A DNA stretch of 64,000 nucleotides from Bradyrhizobium sp. CCGB01 (GTDB lineage: Bacteria; Pseudomonadota; Alphaproteobacteria; Rhizobiales; Xanthobacteraceae): assembly GCF_024199795.1 (NCBI RefSeq), contig NZ_JANADK010000001.1:5642001-5706000 (forward strand). Direction: 5' to 3'. Both the position numbers and the translations under genes were made by a program. The notes under the pieces are model-generated. The model was not told the origin of the DNA. It searched no databases and worked only from the letters and a program-made list of their open reading frames with translations. Below are positions 46,805 to 55,747 of the stretch, piece by piece (within the stretch, counting starts at the first letter, position 1; each line of letters starts with the position of its first letter).

Positions 46805-49162
46805 GTGAAACGCAAGAATGACCGTGGCTTTCCCGACCGGGCAGCCATCGTCGCCTTCATCAAGGCAAATCCAGGAAAGGTGGGAACTCGCGAAATTGCG
46901 CGCGAGTTCGGCCTGAAGAACGCCGATCGCATCGAGCTCAAGCGCATGTTGCGCGAGCTCGCCGACGACGGGACCATCAAGAAAAAGCGCCACAAGGTTT
47001 CAGAGCCGGACGCCCTGCCGTCGACGCTGGTCGCCGACATCACCGGCCGCGACCAGGACGGCGAATTGATCGCCTCCCCCACCGAATGGGACGAGGTCGA
47101 AGGCGGCGAGCCCCCCAAGATCCGCATTCAGATGCCGCGCCGGCCAAAGCCGGGCACCGTCGCCGGCGTCCGCGACCGCGTGCTGCTGCGCGTCGAGCCG
47201 ACCAACGAGACCGAAGGCCCGGCCTATCGCGGACACGTCATCAAGGTCTTCGACAAGACCAGGAGCCGCATCCTCGGCGTGTTCCGCAGCCTGCCCGAGG
47301 GCGGCGGACGGCTCGTTCCCGTCGACAAGAAGGCCGCCGACCGCGAGCTGAACATCGCAGCAGCCGATACGTCGGGCGCGCAGGACGGAGACCTCGTCAG
47401 CGTCGACATCGTCCGCACGCGCAGCTTTGGCCTCGCCTCCGGCCGCGTGAAGGAGAAGCTCGGCTCGGTCAAGTCGGAGAAGGCGATCAGCCTGATCGCG
47501 ATCTACGCCCACGACATCCCGCTGCAATTCCCGCCCGCCGCCGAGCGCGAGGCGGAAGCCGCAGAGCCCGCGAACCTGAAGGGCCGCGAGGACTGGCGCG
47601 ACGTCCCGCTTGTCACCATCGATCCGCCGGATGCCAAGGATCACGACGATGCGGTACATGCGCAAGCAGACGACGACCCGAACAACAAGGGCGGCTTCAT
47701 CGTCAACGTCGCCATTGCGGATGTGAGCTTCTACGTCCGGCCGGGCACCGCGCTCGACCGTAGCGCGCTCGACCGCGGCAACTCGGTCTATTTCCCCGAC
47801 CGCGTCGTGCCGATGCTGCCCGAGCGGATCTCGAACAATCTCTGCTCGCTGGTCCCCGGCGAGCCGCGCGGCGCGCTCGCGGTGCGCATGGTGCTCGGCC
47901 CCGACGGCCGCAAGCGCTCGCATACGTTCCACCGCATCCTGATGCGCTCGGCCGCCAAGCTGAGCTACGCGCAGGCGCAGGCTGCGATCGACGGCCGGCC
48001 CGACGACACCACCGGCCCGCTGCTCGATCCGATCCTGAAGCCGCTCTATGCCGCCTATGCCTGCGCCAAGCGTGCGCGCGACGAGCGCGATCCGCTCAAT
48101 CTCGACCTGCCCGAGCGCAAGATCCTCCTGAAGAGCGACGGCACGGTCGACCGCGTCGTGGTGCCCGAGCGCCTCGATGCGCATAAGCTGATCGAGGAGT
48201 TCATGATCCTCGCCAACGTCGCGGCAGCGGAGATGCTCGAGAAGAAGTCGCTGCCGCTGATCTACCGCGTGCACGACGAGCCGACGCTGGAGAAGGTCCA
48301 CGCACTCGCGGAGTTTCTGGAGACGCTGGACGTCCCGTTCGCGAAAGGCGGCGCGCTGCGCCCTGCTCTGTTCAACCGCGTGCTGGCGCAGCTCGAAGGC
48401 CACGACCACTTCCCGCTGGTGAGCGAGGTGGTGCTGCGGGCGCAGGCACAGGCCGAATATTCCTCCGAGAATTACGGTCATTTCGGCCTGAACCTGCGCC
48501 GCTACGCGCATTTCACCTCGCCGATCCGCCGCTATGCCGACCTCGTCGTGCACCGCGCGCTGGTCCGCGCGCTCGGGCTCGGCGAAGGCGCCCTGCCCGA
48601 CAGCGAGACGCCGGAGAGCCTGGGCGAGGTCGCGGCCCACATCTCGGTGACCGAGCGGCGCGCGATGAAGGCGGAGCGCGAGACCGTCGACCGCCTGATC
48701 GCCCATCACCTCGCCGATCGCATCGGCGCGAGCTTTCAGGGCCGCGTCTCCGGCGTCACGCGCGCCGGCCTGTTCGTCAAGCTGAGCGAGACCGGCGCCG
48801 ACGGCCTGATCCCGATCCGATCCCTCGGCACGGAATATTTCAACTATGACGAGGGTCGCCATGCCCTCGTCGGCACGCGCAGCCGCACCATGTATCAGCT
48901 CGGCGACGTCGTTGACGTCCGCCTGATCGAAGCGGCCCCCATCGCGGGTGCGCTACGCTTCGAGTTGCTGTCGTCGGACAGTGAGACCGCGCCGCGCGAC
49001 CGCCGGCAATCCGGTCCGCAACGCCGCCCCTCGTTCAAGGCGCATCCCGGCCGCAGTCCGGACAGAAAACGCAAGCCGCCGAAGCCAAAATCCGGCAAGG
49101 CGAAGAAGAGCAAGGGAAAGAACAAGGGGAAAGGCGGGGGACAGAAGGGCAAGGCATGGTGA
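46805..49162 (+). CDS. rnr: Ribonuclease R
   Basis: A 785-residue 3'-5' exoribonuclease of the RNase II/RNB family, which degrades structured RNA. A winged-helix-like N-terminus (VGTREIAREFGLKNADRIEL) and cold-shock domains precede the RNB core with TIDPPDAKDHDDAVHAQ and HFTSPIRRYADLVVHRALVR. An S1 domain (FQGRVSGVTRAGLFVKLSET) follows, then a Lys-rich tail. The start is a GTG at 46805. The stop overlaps the DUF983 start. Confidence 0.96.
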   Translation: MKRKNDRGFPDRAAIVAFIKANPGKVGTREIAREFGLKNADRIELKRMLRELADDGTIKKKRHKVSEPDALPSTLVADITGRDQDGELIASPTEWDEVEGGEPPKIRIQMPRRPKPGTVAGVRDRVLLRVEPTNETEGPAYRGHVIKVFDKTRSRILGVFRSLPEGGGRLVPVDKKAADRELNIAAADTSGAQDGDLVSVDIVRTRSFGLASGRVKEKLGSVKSEKAISLIAIYAHDIPLQFPPAAEREAEAAEPANLKGREDWRDVPLVTIDPPDAKDHDDAVHAQADDDPNNKGGFIVNVAIADVSFYVRPGTALDRSALDRGNSVYFPDRVVPMLPERISNNLCSLVPGEPRGALAVRMVLGPDGRKRSHTFHRILMRSAAKLSYAQAQAAIDGRPDDTTGPLLDPILKPLYAAYACAKRARDERDPLNLDLPERKILLKSDGTVDRVVVPERLDAHKLIEEFMILANVAAAEMLEKKSLPLIYRVHDEPTLEKVHALAEFLETLDVPFAKGGALRPALFNRVLAQLEGHDHFPLVSEVVLRAQAQAEYSSENYGHFGLNLRRYAHFTSPIRRYADLVVHRALVRALGLGEGALPDSETPESLGEVAAHISVTERRAMKAERETVDRLIAHHLADRIGASFQGRVSGVTRAGLFVKLSETGADGLIPIRSLGTEYFNYDEGRHALVGTRSRTMYQLGDVVDVRLIEAAPIAGALRFELLSSDSETAPRDRRQSGPQRRPSFKAHPGRSPDRKRKPPKPKSGKAKKSKGKNKGKGGGQKGKAW

Positions 49163-49596
49163 CGACGAGCACGGCCCCGAAGATCTGGACGCGCGAGACT
49201 GGTCTGGTCGAGAAGCGCGACGTCTGGGCTGCGATGAAGCGCGGCTTTCGCAGCCGCTGCCCGCGCTGCGGCGAGGGCAAGCTATTCCGCGCTTTCCTGA
49301 AGACGGCGGACAATTGTTCCAGATGCGGCCTCGACTTCACGCCACATCGCGCCGACGATCTGCCGGCCTATCTCGTGATCGTCATCGTCGGCCACATCGT
49401 GGTGCCGACCATCTTGTGGATCGAGACCAATTACACCACGCCGGTCTGGCTCAGCTTCGCGGCCTATCTGCCTTTCACCTTCGTCGCCTCGCTCGGGCTG
49501 CTGCAGCCGGTGAAGGGAGCCGTGGTCGGCTTGCAATGGGCTCTGCGCATGCACGGCTTTGACGACAACCCTCCGGATGGTATTCCGCCGGTCTAA
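49156..49596 (+). CDS. DUF983 family membrane protein
   Basis: A 146-residue protein with two zinc-ribbon CxxC pairs (SRCPRCGEG and NCSRCGLDF) followed by two transmembrane helices (YLVIVIVGHIVVPTILWI and SFAAYLPFTFVASLGLL). The family is common in alphaproteobacteria but its function is unknown. It overlaps the end of rnr by seven bases and precedes the NUDIX gene by 31 bases. Confidence 0.9.
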   Translation: MVTTSTAPKIWTRETGLVEKRDVWAAMKRGFRSRCPRCGEGKLFRAFLKTADNCSRCGLDFTPHRADDLPAYLVIVIVGHIVVPTILWIETNYTTPVWLSFAAYLPFTFVASLGLLQPVKGAVVGLQWALRMHGFDDNPPDGIPPV

Positions 49597-49627
49597 GCAA
49601 ATAATCAAAAAGCGTTTGGGTGAGGAC

Positions 49628-50377
49628 ATGACGGATACTACGCAGGCAGCCGAAAAGGCCAAGATCCACGAGGGCAAGGAAGCCGACCACCATCCCTATT
49701 TCCGCCCGAGGGATGCGGCGACGCTGATCCTGGTCGATCGCAGCGGCAGCATTCCAAAGGTCCTGGTCGGCAAGCGCCACGACAAGGTGGTGTTCATGCC
49801 CGGAAAGTTCGTCTTCCCCGGCGGCCGTGTCGACAAGGACGATTATCGCGTGCCGTGCGCGGCACCGATCACGGCCGAGCTCGAAGCCAATCTCGCCAAG
49901 GGCAGTCCGAAGACCCCGGCCTCGCGCGCCAAGTCGCTCGCGATTGCCGCGATCCGCGAAGCCTGCGAGGAGACCGGCCTCTGCCTCGGCCGCAAGAGCG
50001 AGGGCAAGGCGAAGCTCGAGGGCGCCTGGAAGCCGTTCGCGGATGCGGGCCTGCTGCCCGATCCCTCCAGCCTGTTCCTGATCGCGCGCGCGATCACCCC
50101 GCCCGGCCGCGTCAAAAGGTTCGACACGCGCTTCTTCACGGCGGACGCCTCCGCGATCACCCACCGCGTCGAGGGCGTGATCCATGCCGATGCCGAGCTG
50201 GTCGAGCTGGTCTGGGTCGAGCTCGGCTCGAAGCCGCTCGCCGATCTGCATCCGATGACGCGCAACGTGCTCAACGAGCTCGACACCCGCCTTGCCACCG
50301 GCCCGCTCCGCCACGACGCGCCGGTGCCGTTCTTCCATTTCTACGGCGGCAAGATGCAGAAGGATATTTTGGGCTAA
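49628..50377 (+). CDS. NUDIX hydrolase
   Basis: A 249-residue NUDIX protein. FVFPGGRVDKDDYRVP begins the box, and REACEETGLCLG contains the REUxEExG catalytic part. The long insertion between the glycine and the REAC segment is characteristic of the RNPD/NUDT19-like subgroup that acts on CoA or nucleotide diphosphates. The ATG at 49628 is preferred over an upstream frame. It is the last gene of the topA-rnr-DUF983 run. Confidence 0.9.
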   Translation: MTDTTQAAEKAKIHEGKEADHHPYFRPRDAATLILVDRSGSIPKVLVGKRHDKVVFMPGKFVFPGGRVDKDDYRVPCAAPITAELEANLAKGSPKTPASRAKSLAIAAIREACEETGLCLGRKSEGKAKLEGAWKPFADAGLLPDPSSLFLIARAITPPGRVKRFDTRFFTADASAITHRVEGVIHADAELVELVWVELGSKPLADLHPMTRNVLNELDTRLATGPLRHDAPVPFFHFYGGKMQKDILG

Positions 50378-50923
50378 CTAATCGTCCGCGTCCGGCTCGG
50401 TGCCGACATAATCGCGCGCCGGCAGTTTCAAGACGCGGCCGATCTCGCTGGCGAGCTTGCCCGCATCCTCGCGCCTGGTGAAGCTCTGAAGCGTGATCGG
50501 CTCGGTGCCCCTGTTGCCGCAGAGGTTGACGTCGTAGGTCGTCAGATCCGTATCGTAATCATCCGTGATGCTGATGAAGTGATAGTCGGCGAGATCACGC
50601 TGACTGCGGATGTTCAGCGGCCCGAACTGCCTGGTGATCACGATCTGGCGCAGCGTCTCGTTGAGCACGACGAAATAGCGGTAGCTGAGCAGGATGATGC
50701 CAGGGATGCCGACGAGAAGTCCCAGCCCGGTGAACACCAGCACCGGCACGAGGTCATCGGCGAGCCTTCCGAAGCCGGAAAAATCCTGGCGCAGGCCGAG
50801 CGCGACATTCCACAGCAGATAGAAGCTCGCCGCCAGCAACGGCAGCGACAGCAGCCGACCGACCCAGGGCATGGAACGGTCGATGCGGACGGTGCTGCCA
50901 TCCACGGTCATTGCGCCTGCCAT
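50378..50923 (-). CDS. Membrane protein of unknown function
   Basis: A 181-residue protein with two adjacent transmembrane helices (VGRLLSLPLLAASFYLLWNV and LVPVLVFTGLGLLVGIPGII) and a cytoplasmic or periplasmic beta-rich C-terminal half (YFVVLNETLRQIVITRQFGP and later). It is convergent with the NUDIX gene, with stops one base apart. I do not recognise the family. Confidence 0.75.
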   Translation of the reverse strand: MAGAMTVDGSTVRIDRSMPWVGRLLSLPLLAASFYLLWNVALGLRQDFSGFGRLADDLVPVLVFTGLGLLVGIPGIILLSYRYFVVLNETLRQIVITRQFGPLNIRSQRDLADYHFISITDDYDTDLTTYDVNLCGNRGTEPITLQSFTRREDAGKLASEIGRVLKLPARDYVGTEPDADD

Positions 50924-50993
50924 CGGAAGCTCTCCTTAGGGGTCATGGCTTTGTCGACGCGATCGGCGGATCGGTTCGATGGCTCCCTCCTCC

Positions 50994-51033
50994 GTCATTC
51001 CGGGCTCTCTGCTGCGCAGCGGCAGGGAATGAC
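50994..51033. repeat. Short REP-like hairpin, GTCATTCC arms
   Basis: GTCATTCC and GGAATGAC flank about 24 bases containing GCTGCGCAGC. It looks like a shortened relative of the palindromes elsewhere in this window and lies between the unknown membrane gene and the monooxygenase gene. Confidence 0.6.
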
Positions 51034-51149
51034 GCGATTGTGCTGGAGGCGTCGCGAAAAACAAAAAATTCTTCCCGCCTGCCCCAATGGCGGAGTTCCC
51101 CGGCGTGCCTATGTCTTTCCGAACGACACCCAACATGGAAGCGGGCGCG

Positions 51150-52475
51150 ATGGCACAACGGCAACTCAAGCTTGGCGCGTTCATGCGCCCGATCAGCATC
51201 CACACCGGCGCCTGGCGCTATCCCGGGGCCTGGCCCGACGCCAATTTCAACTTCGGGCACATCAAGACGCTGATCCGGAAGCTCGAGGCCGGCAAGTTCG
51301 ACGCCTTCTTCATGGCCGATCACCTCGCCGTGCTGAACATGCCGATCAACGCGCTCAAGCGCAGCCACACCGTGACCTCGTTCGAGCCGTTCACGCTGCT
51401 GTCGGCGCTCTCCGCGGTCACCGAGCGCATCGGCCTGATCGCGACGGGCTCGACCACGTTCGACGAGCCCTATCACGTCGCGCGCCGCTTCGCCTCGCTC
51501 GACCATCTCAGCGGCGGCCGTGCGGGGTGGAACATCGTCACCACCTCGAACCCGGATGCGGCCCTGAATTTCGGCCTCGACGACCACATGGAGCATGCCG
51601 AGCGCTACAAGCGCGCCCGCGAGTTCTACGATGTGGTCACCGGCCTCTGGGACTCCTTTGCCGACGATGCCTTCGTGCGCGATGTCGAGAGCGGCCTGTT
51701 CGTAGATCCCGCGAAGATGCACACGCTCGACCACAACGGCAAATATCTGAAAGTGCGCGGGCCCCTCAACATCGCCCGCCCCGTGCAGGGCTGGCCGGTG
51801 ATCGTGCAGGCCGGCGCCTCCGAGGACGGCAGGCAGCTCGCGGCCGAGACCGCGGAAGCCGTGTTCACCGGCGGCGGCAGCCTCGCGGACGGACAGAAAC
51901 TCTACGCCGACATCAAGGGCCGCATGGAGGCGATCGGCCGCGATCCTGAGCACCTCAAGATCCTCCCCGGCGCCTTCGTCGTGGTCGGCGACAGCGTCGA
52001 TGAAGCAAGGGAGAAGCGCGCCCTGCTCGACGGCCGGGTGCACTATGACAGCGCCATCGCTTCGCTCTCGGTCATCCTCGGCACCGATGCCTCTGGCTTC
52101 GATCCCGACGGGCAGCTGCCGGAGATACCGGAGACCAACGCCAGCAAGAGCGGCCGGCAGCGCATGGTCGACCTCGCCAGGCGCGACAAGCTCACCGTGC
52201 GCCAGCTCGCCCAGCGCGTCGGCGGCTATGGCGGGCTGTCCTTCGTCGGCACCGCCAAGACCATCGCCGACCAGATGGAGGAATGGCTGGTCGGGCGCGG
52301 CTCCGACGGCTTCAACATCATGTTCCCGTTCCTGCCCGCCGGCCTCGACGATTTCGTCGACAAGGTCGTCCCGGAGCTCCAGAAGCGCGGGATTTTCCGG
52401 AAAGAGTATGAAGGGGCCACTTTGAGGGAGAATCTGGGTCTGCCCCGGCCGAAAAACCGCTTCTTCGAGGCCTGA
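51150..52475 (+). CDS. LLM class flavin-dependent monooxygenase (NtaA/SnaA/DszA family)
   Basis: A 441-residue bacterial luciferase-like enzyme. MAQRQLKLGAFMRPISIHTG and the barrel segment ADHLAVLNMPINALK are as in NtaA and DszA-type FMNH2-dependent monooxygenases. NIVTTSNPDAALNFG and VIVQAGASEDGRQLAAETAE are the flavin-phosphate region. The ATG at 51150 follows GGAAGCGGG; longer in-frame starts exist at 51135 and 51087. The family needs a flavin reductase partner, which is not adjacent. The substrate could be an aminopolycarboxylate or an organosulfur compound. Confidence 0.9.
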   Translation: MAQRQLKLGAFMRPISIHTGAWRYPGAWPDANFNFGHIKTLIRKLEAGKFDAFFMADHLAVLNMPINALKRSHTVTSFEPFTLLSALSAVTERIGLIATGSTTFDEPYHVARRFASLDHLSGGRAGWNIVTTSNPDAALNFGLDDHMEHAERYKRAREFYDVVTGLWDSFADDAFVRDVESGLFVDPAKMHTLDHNGKYLKVRGPLNIARPVQGWPVIVQAGASEDGRQLAAETAEAVFTGGGSLADGQKLYADIKGRMEAIGRDPEHLKILPGAFVVVGDSVDEAREKRALLDGRVHYDSAIASLSVILGTDASGFDPDGQLPEIPETNASKSGRQRMVDLARRDKLTVRQLAQRVGGYGGLSFVGTAKTIADQMEEWLVGRGSDGFNIMFPFLPAGLDDFVDKVVPELQKRGIFRKEYEGATLRENLGLPRPKNRFFEA

Positions 52476-52530
52476 TAGGCCCGATTTGAGTGGTTTCCGG
52501 GACCGGAGCCCCATTCGGGGCTCTAGCCTG

Positions 52531-52588
52531 TTGTTTTTGACGCATTTTCTTCACGCGAACCGATGCCCAGTTCGCGCGAAAACGCTCC
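52531..52588 (-). repeat. Dispersed 57-base element, copy 2
   Basis: Read on the minus strand it begins AGCGTTTTCGCGCGAACTGG and continues to GAAAATGCGTCAAAAACAAC, matching copy 1 (35931-35990) at most positions. It lies between the monooxygenase gene and rpmG. Confidence 0.8.
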
Positions 52589-52682
52589 CAAACCTTGACA
52601 TCAGGCGGTTTCTGGCTAGGTTGCCGGCCAACGCGGGCCGTTTGGCCGGCTCCAGATTCCCTTCATTCCTGAGGTTCTGAAC

Positions 52683-52850
52683 ATGGCCAAAGCGGTCACC
52701 ATCAAGGTCAAGCTCGTGTCCTCGGCTGACACCGGCTTCTACTACGTCGCCAAGAAGAATTCGCGCACCATGACCGACAAGCTGGTCAAGAAGAAGTACG
52801 ACCCGGTCGCGCGCAAGCACGTCGAATTCAAGGAAGCCAAGATCAAGTAA
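52683..52850 (+). CDS. rpmG: 50S ribosomal protein L33
   Basis: A 55-residue L33 beginning [20 protein letters not shown] and ending [11 protein letters not shown], the standard non-zinc form. It starts at the ATG at 52683 after CCTGAGGTTCTGAAC, and ends at TAA 52848. It is monocistronic, with a strong terminator 26 bases downstream. Degraded copies of its 3' end occur after each of the tandem secreted-protein genes. Confidence 0.96.
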   Translation: MAKAVTIKVKLVSSADTGFYYVAKKNSRTMTDKLVKKKYDPVARKHVEFKEAKIK

Positions 52851-52876
52851 GATCGACGCAGCGTTGAAGAGTTTTG

Positions 52877-52905
52877 CGGGGCCCTTTCGGGCCCCGTTCT
52901 TATTT
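52877..52905 (+). terminator. rpmG terminator
   Basis: CGGGGCCC-TTTC-GGGCCCCG is a strong stem-loop followed by TTCTTATTTG. It is 26 bases past the rpmG stop. Terminators with nearly the same flanks end each of the two tandem secreted-protein genes. Confidence 0.92.
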
Positions 52906-52915
52906 GTGCCGCCTC

Positions 52916-52973
52916 TCGTGTCCCGGACGCGCTGCGGCGCCCTTGCGCTGCTGGGCTGCGCCCCGGGGCACGA
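52916..52973. repeat. Palindromic element after the rpmG terminator
   Basis: TCGTGTCCCGG and CCGGGGCACGA are imperfect inverted arms around about 36 bases rich in GC. The left arm also recurs after the terminators of the two tandem secreted genes (near 54951 and 55848). Confidence 0.55.
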
Positions 52974-53093
52974 AAGCTACGCCGGGCGTTTGCGGCGCAT
53001 TGCACGGCCCGGCGAGCACTCTTCATCCGGTTCGTCGATAGTGGTACCATCATCGGCATCCAAGTGCCGCCCGTAGACAACCACTATGGGGCA

Positions 53094-53555
53094 ATGGCGA
53101 TGCTACTCCGCTCTCGCTCGCTCACATCCGGGGTCGACGCGTTCGCCGCTGGCAGCGCCAACCTGCTCATTCTGGTCGGCCGCATTCTGCTGGCCTGGGT
53201 CTTCGTCGGAAGCGCGTACGGAGCCATCACCAATTTCAGTGGCTCGGTGAGCTATTTCAGGTCGCTGAACGTTCCAGCGCCTGAACTGTTCACGGCGACC
53301 ACCGTGGCACTGGAAGTAATCATGTCGGCTGGTCTGATACTCGGCTTTGGTACGCGCTACTGCGCAGTCTTGGTTTTCCTGTTTGTGTTGATGGCGACTG
53401 CGATCGCGCATCGCTACTGGGAATACCCCGTCGGTTCGCAGCAGATTGGGCAATACAATCATTTCTTGAAGAACATCTCGATCATGGGAGGCGCGATGCT
53501 GATCCTGGTCACCGGCGGTGGCCGGTTCTCGCTCGATCGGAAGCTGGCGGGATAG
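53094..53555 (+). CDS. DoxX family membrane protein
   Basis: A 153-residue membrane protein of the DoxX/DoxD-like type, with about four transmembrane segments (LILVGRILLAWVFVGSAYGA; then AVLVFLFVLMATAIAHRYW; then a C-terminal segment). The pair SVSYFRSLNVPAPELF fits the family. A GTG start ten codons upstream at 53064 is possible; the ATG at 53094 is preferred. DoxX proteins support respiratory or thiosulfate/quinone redox functions, but no partner is present. Confidence 0.82.
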   Translation: MAMLLRSRSLTSGVDAFAAGSANLLILVGRILLAWVFVGSAYGAITNFSGSVSYFRSLNVPAPELFTATTVALEVIMSAGLILGFGTRYCAVLVFLFVLMATAIAHRYWEYPVGSQQIGQYNHFLKNISIMGGAMLILVTGGGRFSLDRKLAG

Positions 53556-53760
53556 CAGCTTTGTTTTGGCCTCCCGCACCCTGATATTCGAGCGATGATA
53601 GCTTCGAGCACGGTGCAAGCACCGTCGGCCCTCTCGCAGATCTGCGAGAGAGTTCAGCTGCACATGTGCGCCTTATCCGTCCGTCTCGACACCATCAACG
53701 CGCGCGCAGATCTGCGAGCCTGGCAGCTGCCAAGCCGCGTATCCCGGGGTCGTGACTACG

Positions 53761-53910
53761 TCACTTCGCCTTGAGCCTGAAAGCTCCCTCGAGCAGCCGG
53801 CTGACGAATTTTGGGAGCGACTTCAAGCGTTCAGATATGAATCCGAAGAATAACATCAGCCACGTCGCGAGCGCGGCACACCACAACAGGCTTTCCAATG
53901 TCTCGGGCAT
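53761..53910 (-). CDS. 49-residue membrane peptide
   Basis: A very short gene, MPETLESLLWCAALATWLML then FFGFISERLKSLPKF, with a single transmembrane helix and a basic amphipathic C-terminus. TTTCAGGAGGGCATG gives a strong ribosome-binding site; ATG 53910 has five-base spacing and ATG 53913 two-base. It stands alone between DoxX and the duplicated secreted genes. A regulatory or toxic single-pass peptide is possible but unproven. Confidence 0.6.
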   Translation of the reverse strand: MPETLESLLWCAALATWLMLFFGFISERLKSLPKFVSRLLEGAFRLKAK

Positions 53911-54259
53911 CATGCCCTCCTGAAATACTACATTGAAATCCGAGTAGTGTTGCCGAACGGAGCCAGCACGACAAGTCCTCCTAAAAGTGGCGGGTTGCAG
54001 AAACACTCGGAAGAGCGGCTGGCAGCTCTCGCGTGGGGTGTGCTGCAGATCACAAAGGCTCAGCCGCGTGATGTCCGCTAGAGGATAGGAAACAAACATC
54101 GCAACGGCTTTGGGCAAGCGCTCAGGTTCACTTCGCCGCCATGTCGGTGGCGAGTCACTAGGCAGACATTGCCTCAACCCTCGGTTGCCCAATTCCAAAT
54201 GTATGTTACCGTGCACTTATCCGGACGGCATTTCCGTCCTGGATTTGGGAGGACTTGCC
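53911..54259. other. Intergenic region before first tandem secreted gene
   Basis: Holds the promoters of the 49-residue gene (minus) and of the first tandem gene (plus). The last 90 bases are nearly repeated at 55013-55105. No separate gene is supported. Confidence 0.55.
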
Positions 54260-54811
54260 ATGAGATTGTCGTCAAGCCTTGTCGTGCCCTCAGCCGTCGC
54301 CCTCTTGTCAACTGCCTTGCTGTCTGGCCCGGCAGTGTCGCAAATCAATGCGGGCTCCGCCGCCACGCTCCCCCCCGTTACGGTCGATGCACCGAAGCAG
54401 GTGGCGAGGCCGCAGGTGTCGGAGCGGGGAGCAAACACAACGGCGCCGCGTCGGACTGCGTCAACCGCTCGAACGTCAACCGAGCCCAAGCCTTCGTATG
54501 CGCCGGATTCCAACATGGGGAGGCTTGCTAGCCTGGAGGCGCGCGCCAGCAGCTGTAACGGTGGCTGCGCATCAAGCTTCCGACAAGGCAACGAGCCCTG
54601 GGTTGGATGTAGCGAGTCGGGCGGCGGCCTGAACTATGGACCGATGTCGCCAACGTGCCGAGACACCATCACCCATACGTCCTTCGTGAATTGCGTCGAG
54701 ACGAGGGTGTTCCTGGGCGACAATCGAAACAGAGCCCACTGGCTTTGCAGCAGCCTGCAGGCCGGCAACAGGTTCAAGGTCGCAGACCTCAAGCGGGCAG
54801 GACGTCGCTAG
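54260..54811 (+). CDS. Six-cysteine secreted protein, tandem copy 1
   Basis: A 183-residue exported protein. MRLSSSLVVPSAVALLSTAL ends with cleavage near PAVSQ. After a Pro/Thr/Ala-rich linker the C-terminal domain has six cysteines in SSCNGGCASSF, WVGCSES, SPTCRDTI, NCVETRVFLG and WLCSSLQ, suggesting three disulfides. GGGAGGACTTGCC is the ribosome-binding site. It is about 75 percent identical by eye to copy 2, including the leader and terminator. I do not recognise the family. Confidence 0.82.
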   Translation: MRLSSSLVVPSAVALLSTALLSGPAVSQINAGSAATLPPVTVDAPKQVARPQVSERGANTTAPRRTASTARTSTEPKPSYAPDSNMGRLASLEARASSCNGGCASSFRQGNEPWVGCSESGGGLNYGPMSPTCRDTITHTSFVNCVETRVFLGDNRNRAHWLCSSLQAGNRFKVADLKRAGRR

Positions 54812-54872
54812 TCGGACCGCCCGCTGGCTCTCAGTCTCAGTTGAACTTGGTCCCTGATGTCGGCCCATGCTT

Positions 54873-54945
54873 GCGAAGCCGAGATCAAGTAGATCGTGGG
54901 ATAGACTGAACTTTTGACGGGGCCTCACGGCCCCGTTTCTATTTT
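54873..54945 (+). pseudogene. Relic of rpmG 3' end and terminator, copy 1
   Basis: GCGAAGCCGAGATCAAGTAG reproduces the last codons of rpmG (GGAAGCCAAGATCAAGTAA) with its stop. It is followed by a hairpin (54917-54937, ACGGGGCC-TCAC-GGCCCCGT) and TTTCTATTTT, like the rpmG terminator. Only a dozen codon-length positions remain. Confidence 0.6.
54917..54945 (+). terminator. Terminator of tandem copy 1
   Basis: ACGGGGCC-TCAC-GGCCCCGT stem-loop followed by TTCTATTTT. It ends the first secreted-protein gene. Confidence 0.9.
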
Positions 54946-55105
54946 GCCTCGTGTCCCGGGGGTGGCCAGCAGGCTCCACGCCGCGATGTCGATGACGCGT
55001 TGATCGACAGACGTCTCTTCAACCCTCGATTGCTCACCTCCAAATGTATGTTACCGTGTACTGACCGGCACGGCATTTCCGTCCCGGATTAGGAAGGACA
55101 TGGTC

Positions 55106-55657
55106 ATGAGATTGTCATCAAGCCTTGTCGTGCCTTCAACCATCGCTGCCTTGTCGACTGTCTTGCTGTGCGCCCCGGCAGCATCGCAAATCCCAATCGG
55201 CTCCGCCGCCACGCTTCCCCCCATCACGGTCGACGCGCCGAAACAGGCGGCAAAGCCACACGTGTCGGAGCGGGGAGCAAGCACAACGGCGCCGCGCCGG
55301 ACTGCGTCAACAGCTGGAACGTCATCCGCGCGCACGCCTACGTACGCGCCGGGCTCACCAATGGCGAGGATTGCCAGCCTGGAGGCACGCGCCAGTAGCT
55401 GCAACGGCGGCTGTGCATCAAGCTTCCGACACGGCAACGAGCCCTGGATTGGATGTAGCGAGTCGGGCGGCCAGTTGGACTATGGACCTTTCTCGCCAAC
55501 GTGCCGAGACACCATCACCCATTCGTCCTACGAAAATTGCGTCGAGACGAAGGTGTTCCTGGCCGAGAATCGAAACAAGGCCCACTGGATTTGCAGCAGC
55601 CTGCAGGCAGGCAACAGGTTCAAGGTCGCCGATCTCAAGCGGTCAGGACGTCGCTAG
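55106..55657 (+). CDS. Six-cysteine secreted protein, tandem copy 2
   Basis: A 183-residue paralogue of the gene at 54260. The signal peptide MRLSSSLVVPSTIAALSTVL ends near PAASQ. All six cysteines are kept (SSCNGGCASSF, WIGCSES, SPTCRDTI, NCVETKVFLA and WICSSLQ). AGGAAGGA precedes the ATG at 55106 by seven bases; the ATG at 55100 would add two residues. Differences are spread through the protein and mostly conservative, suggesting the duplication is not recent and both copies are under selection. Confidence 0.82.
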   Translation: MRLSSSLVVPSTIAALSTVLLCAPAASQIPIGSAATLPPITVDAPKQAAKPHVSERGASTTAPRRTASTAGTSSARTPTYAPGSPMARIASLEARASSCNGGCASSFRHGNEPWIGCSESGGQLDYGPFSPTCRDTITHSSYENCVETKVFLAENRNKAHWICSSLQAGNRFKVADLKRSGRR

Positions 55658-55747
55658 TCGTACGGCCCGCTGGCTCCCTATCTGAATTTGTCCCTGATGT
55701 CGGCCCATGCTTGCCGCAGGCAGCCAAAATATCATTCGTCGGTTGGT

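Noticed and set aside
53064..53093. GTG start for the DoxX gene
   Set aside because: No ribosome-binding site precedes it, whereas the ATG at 53094 gives the family's usual N-terminus.
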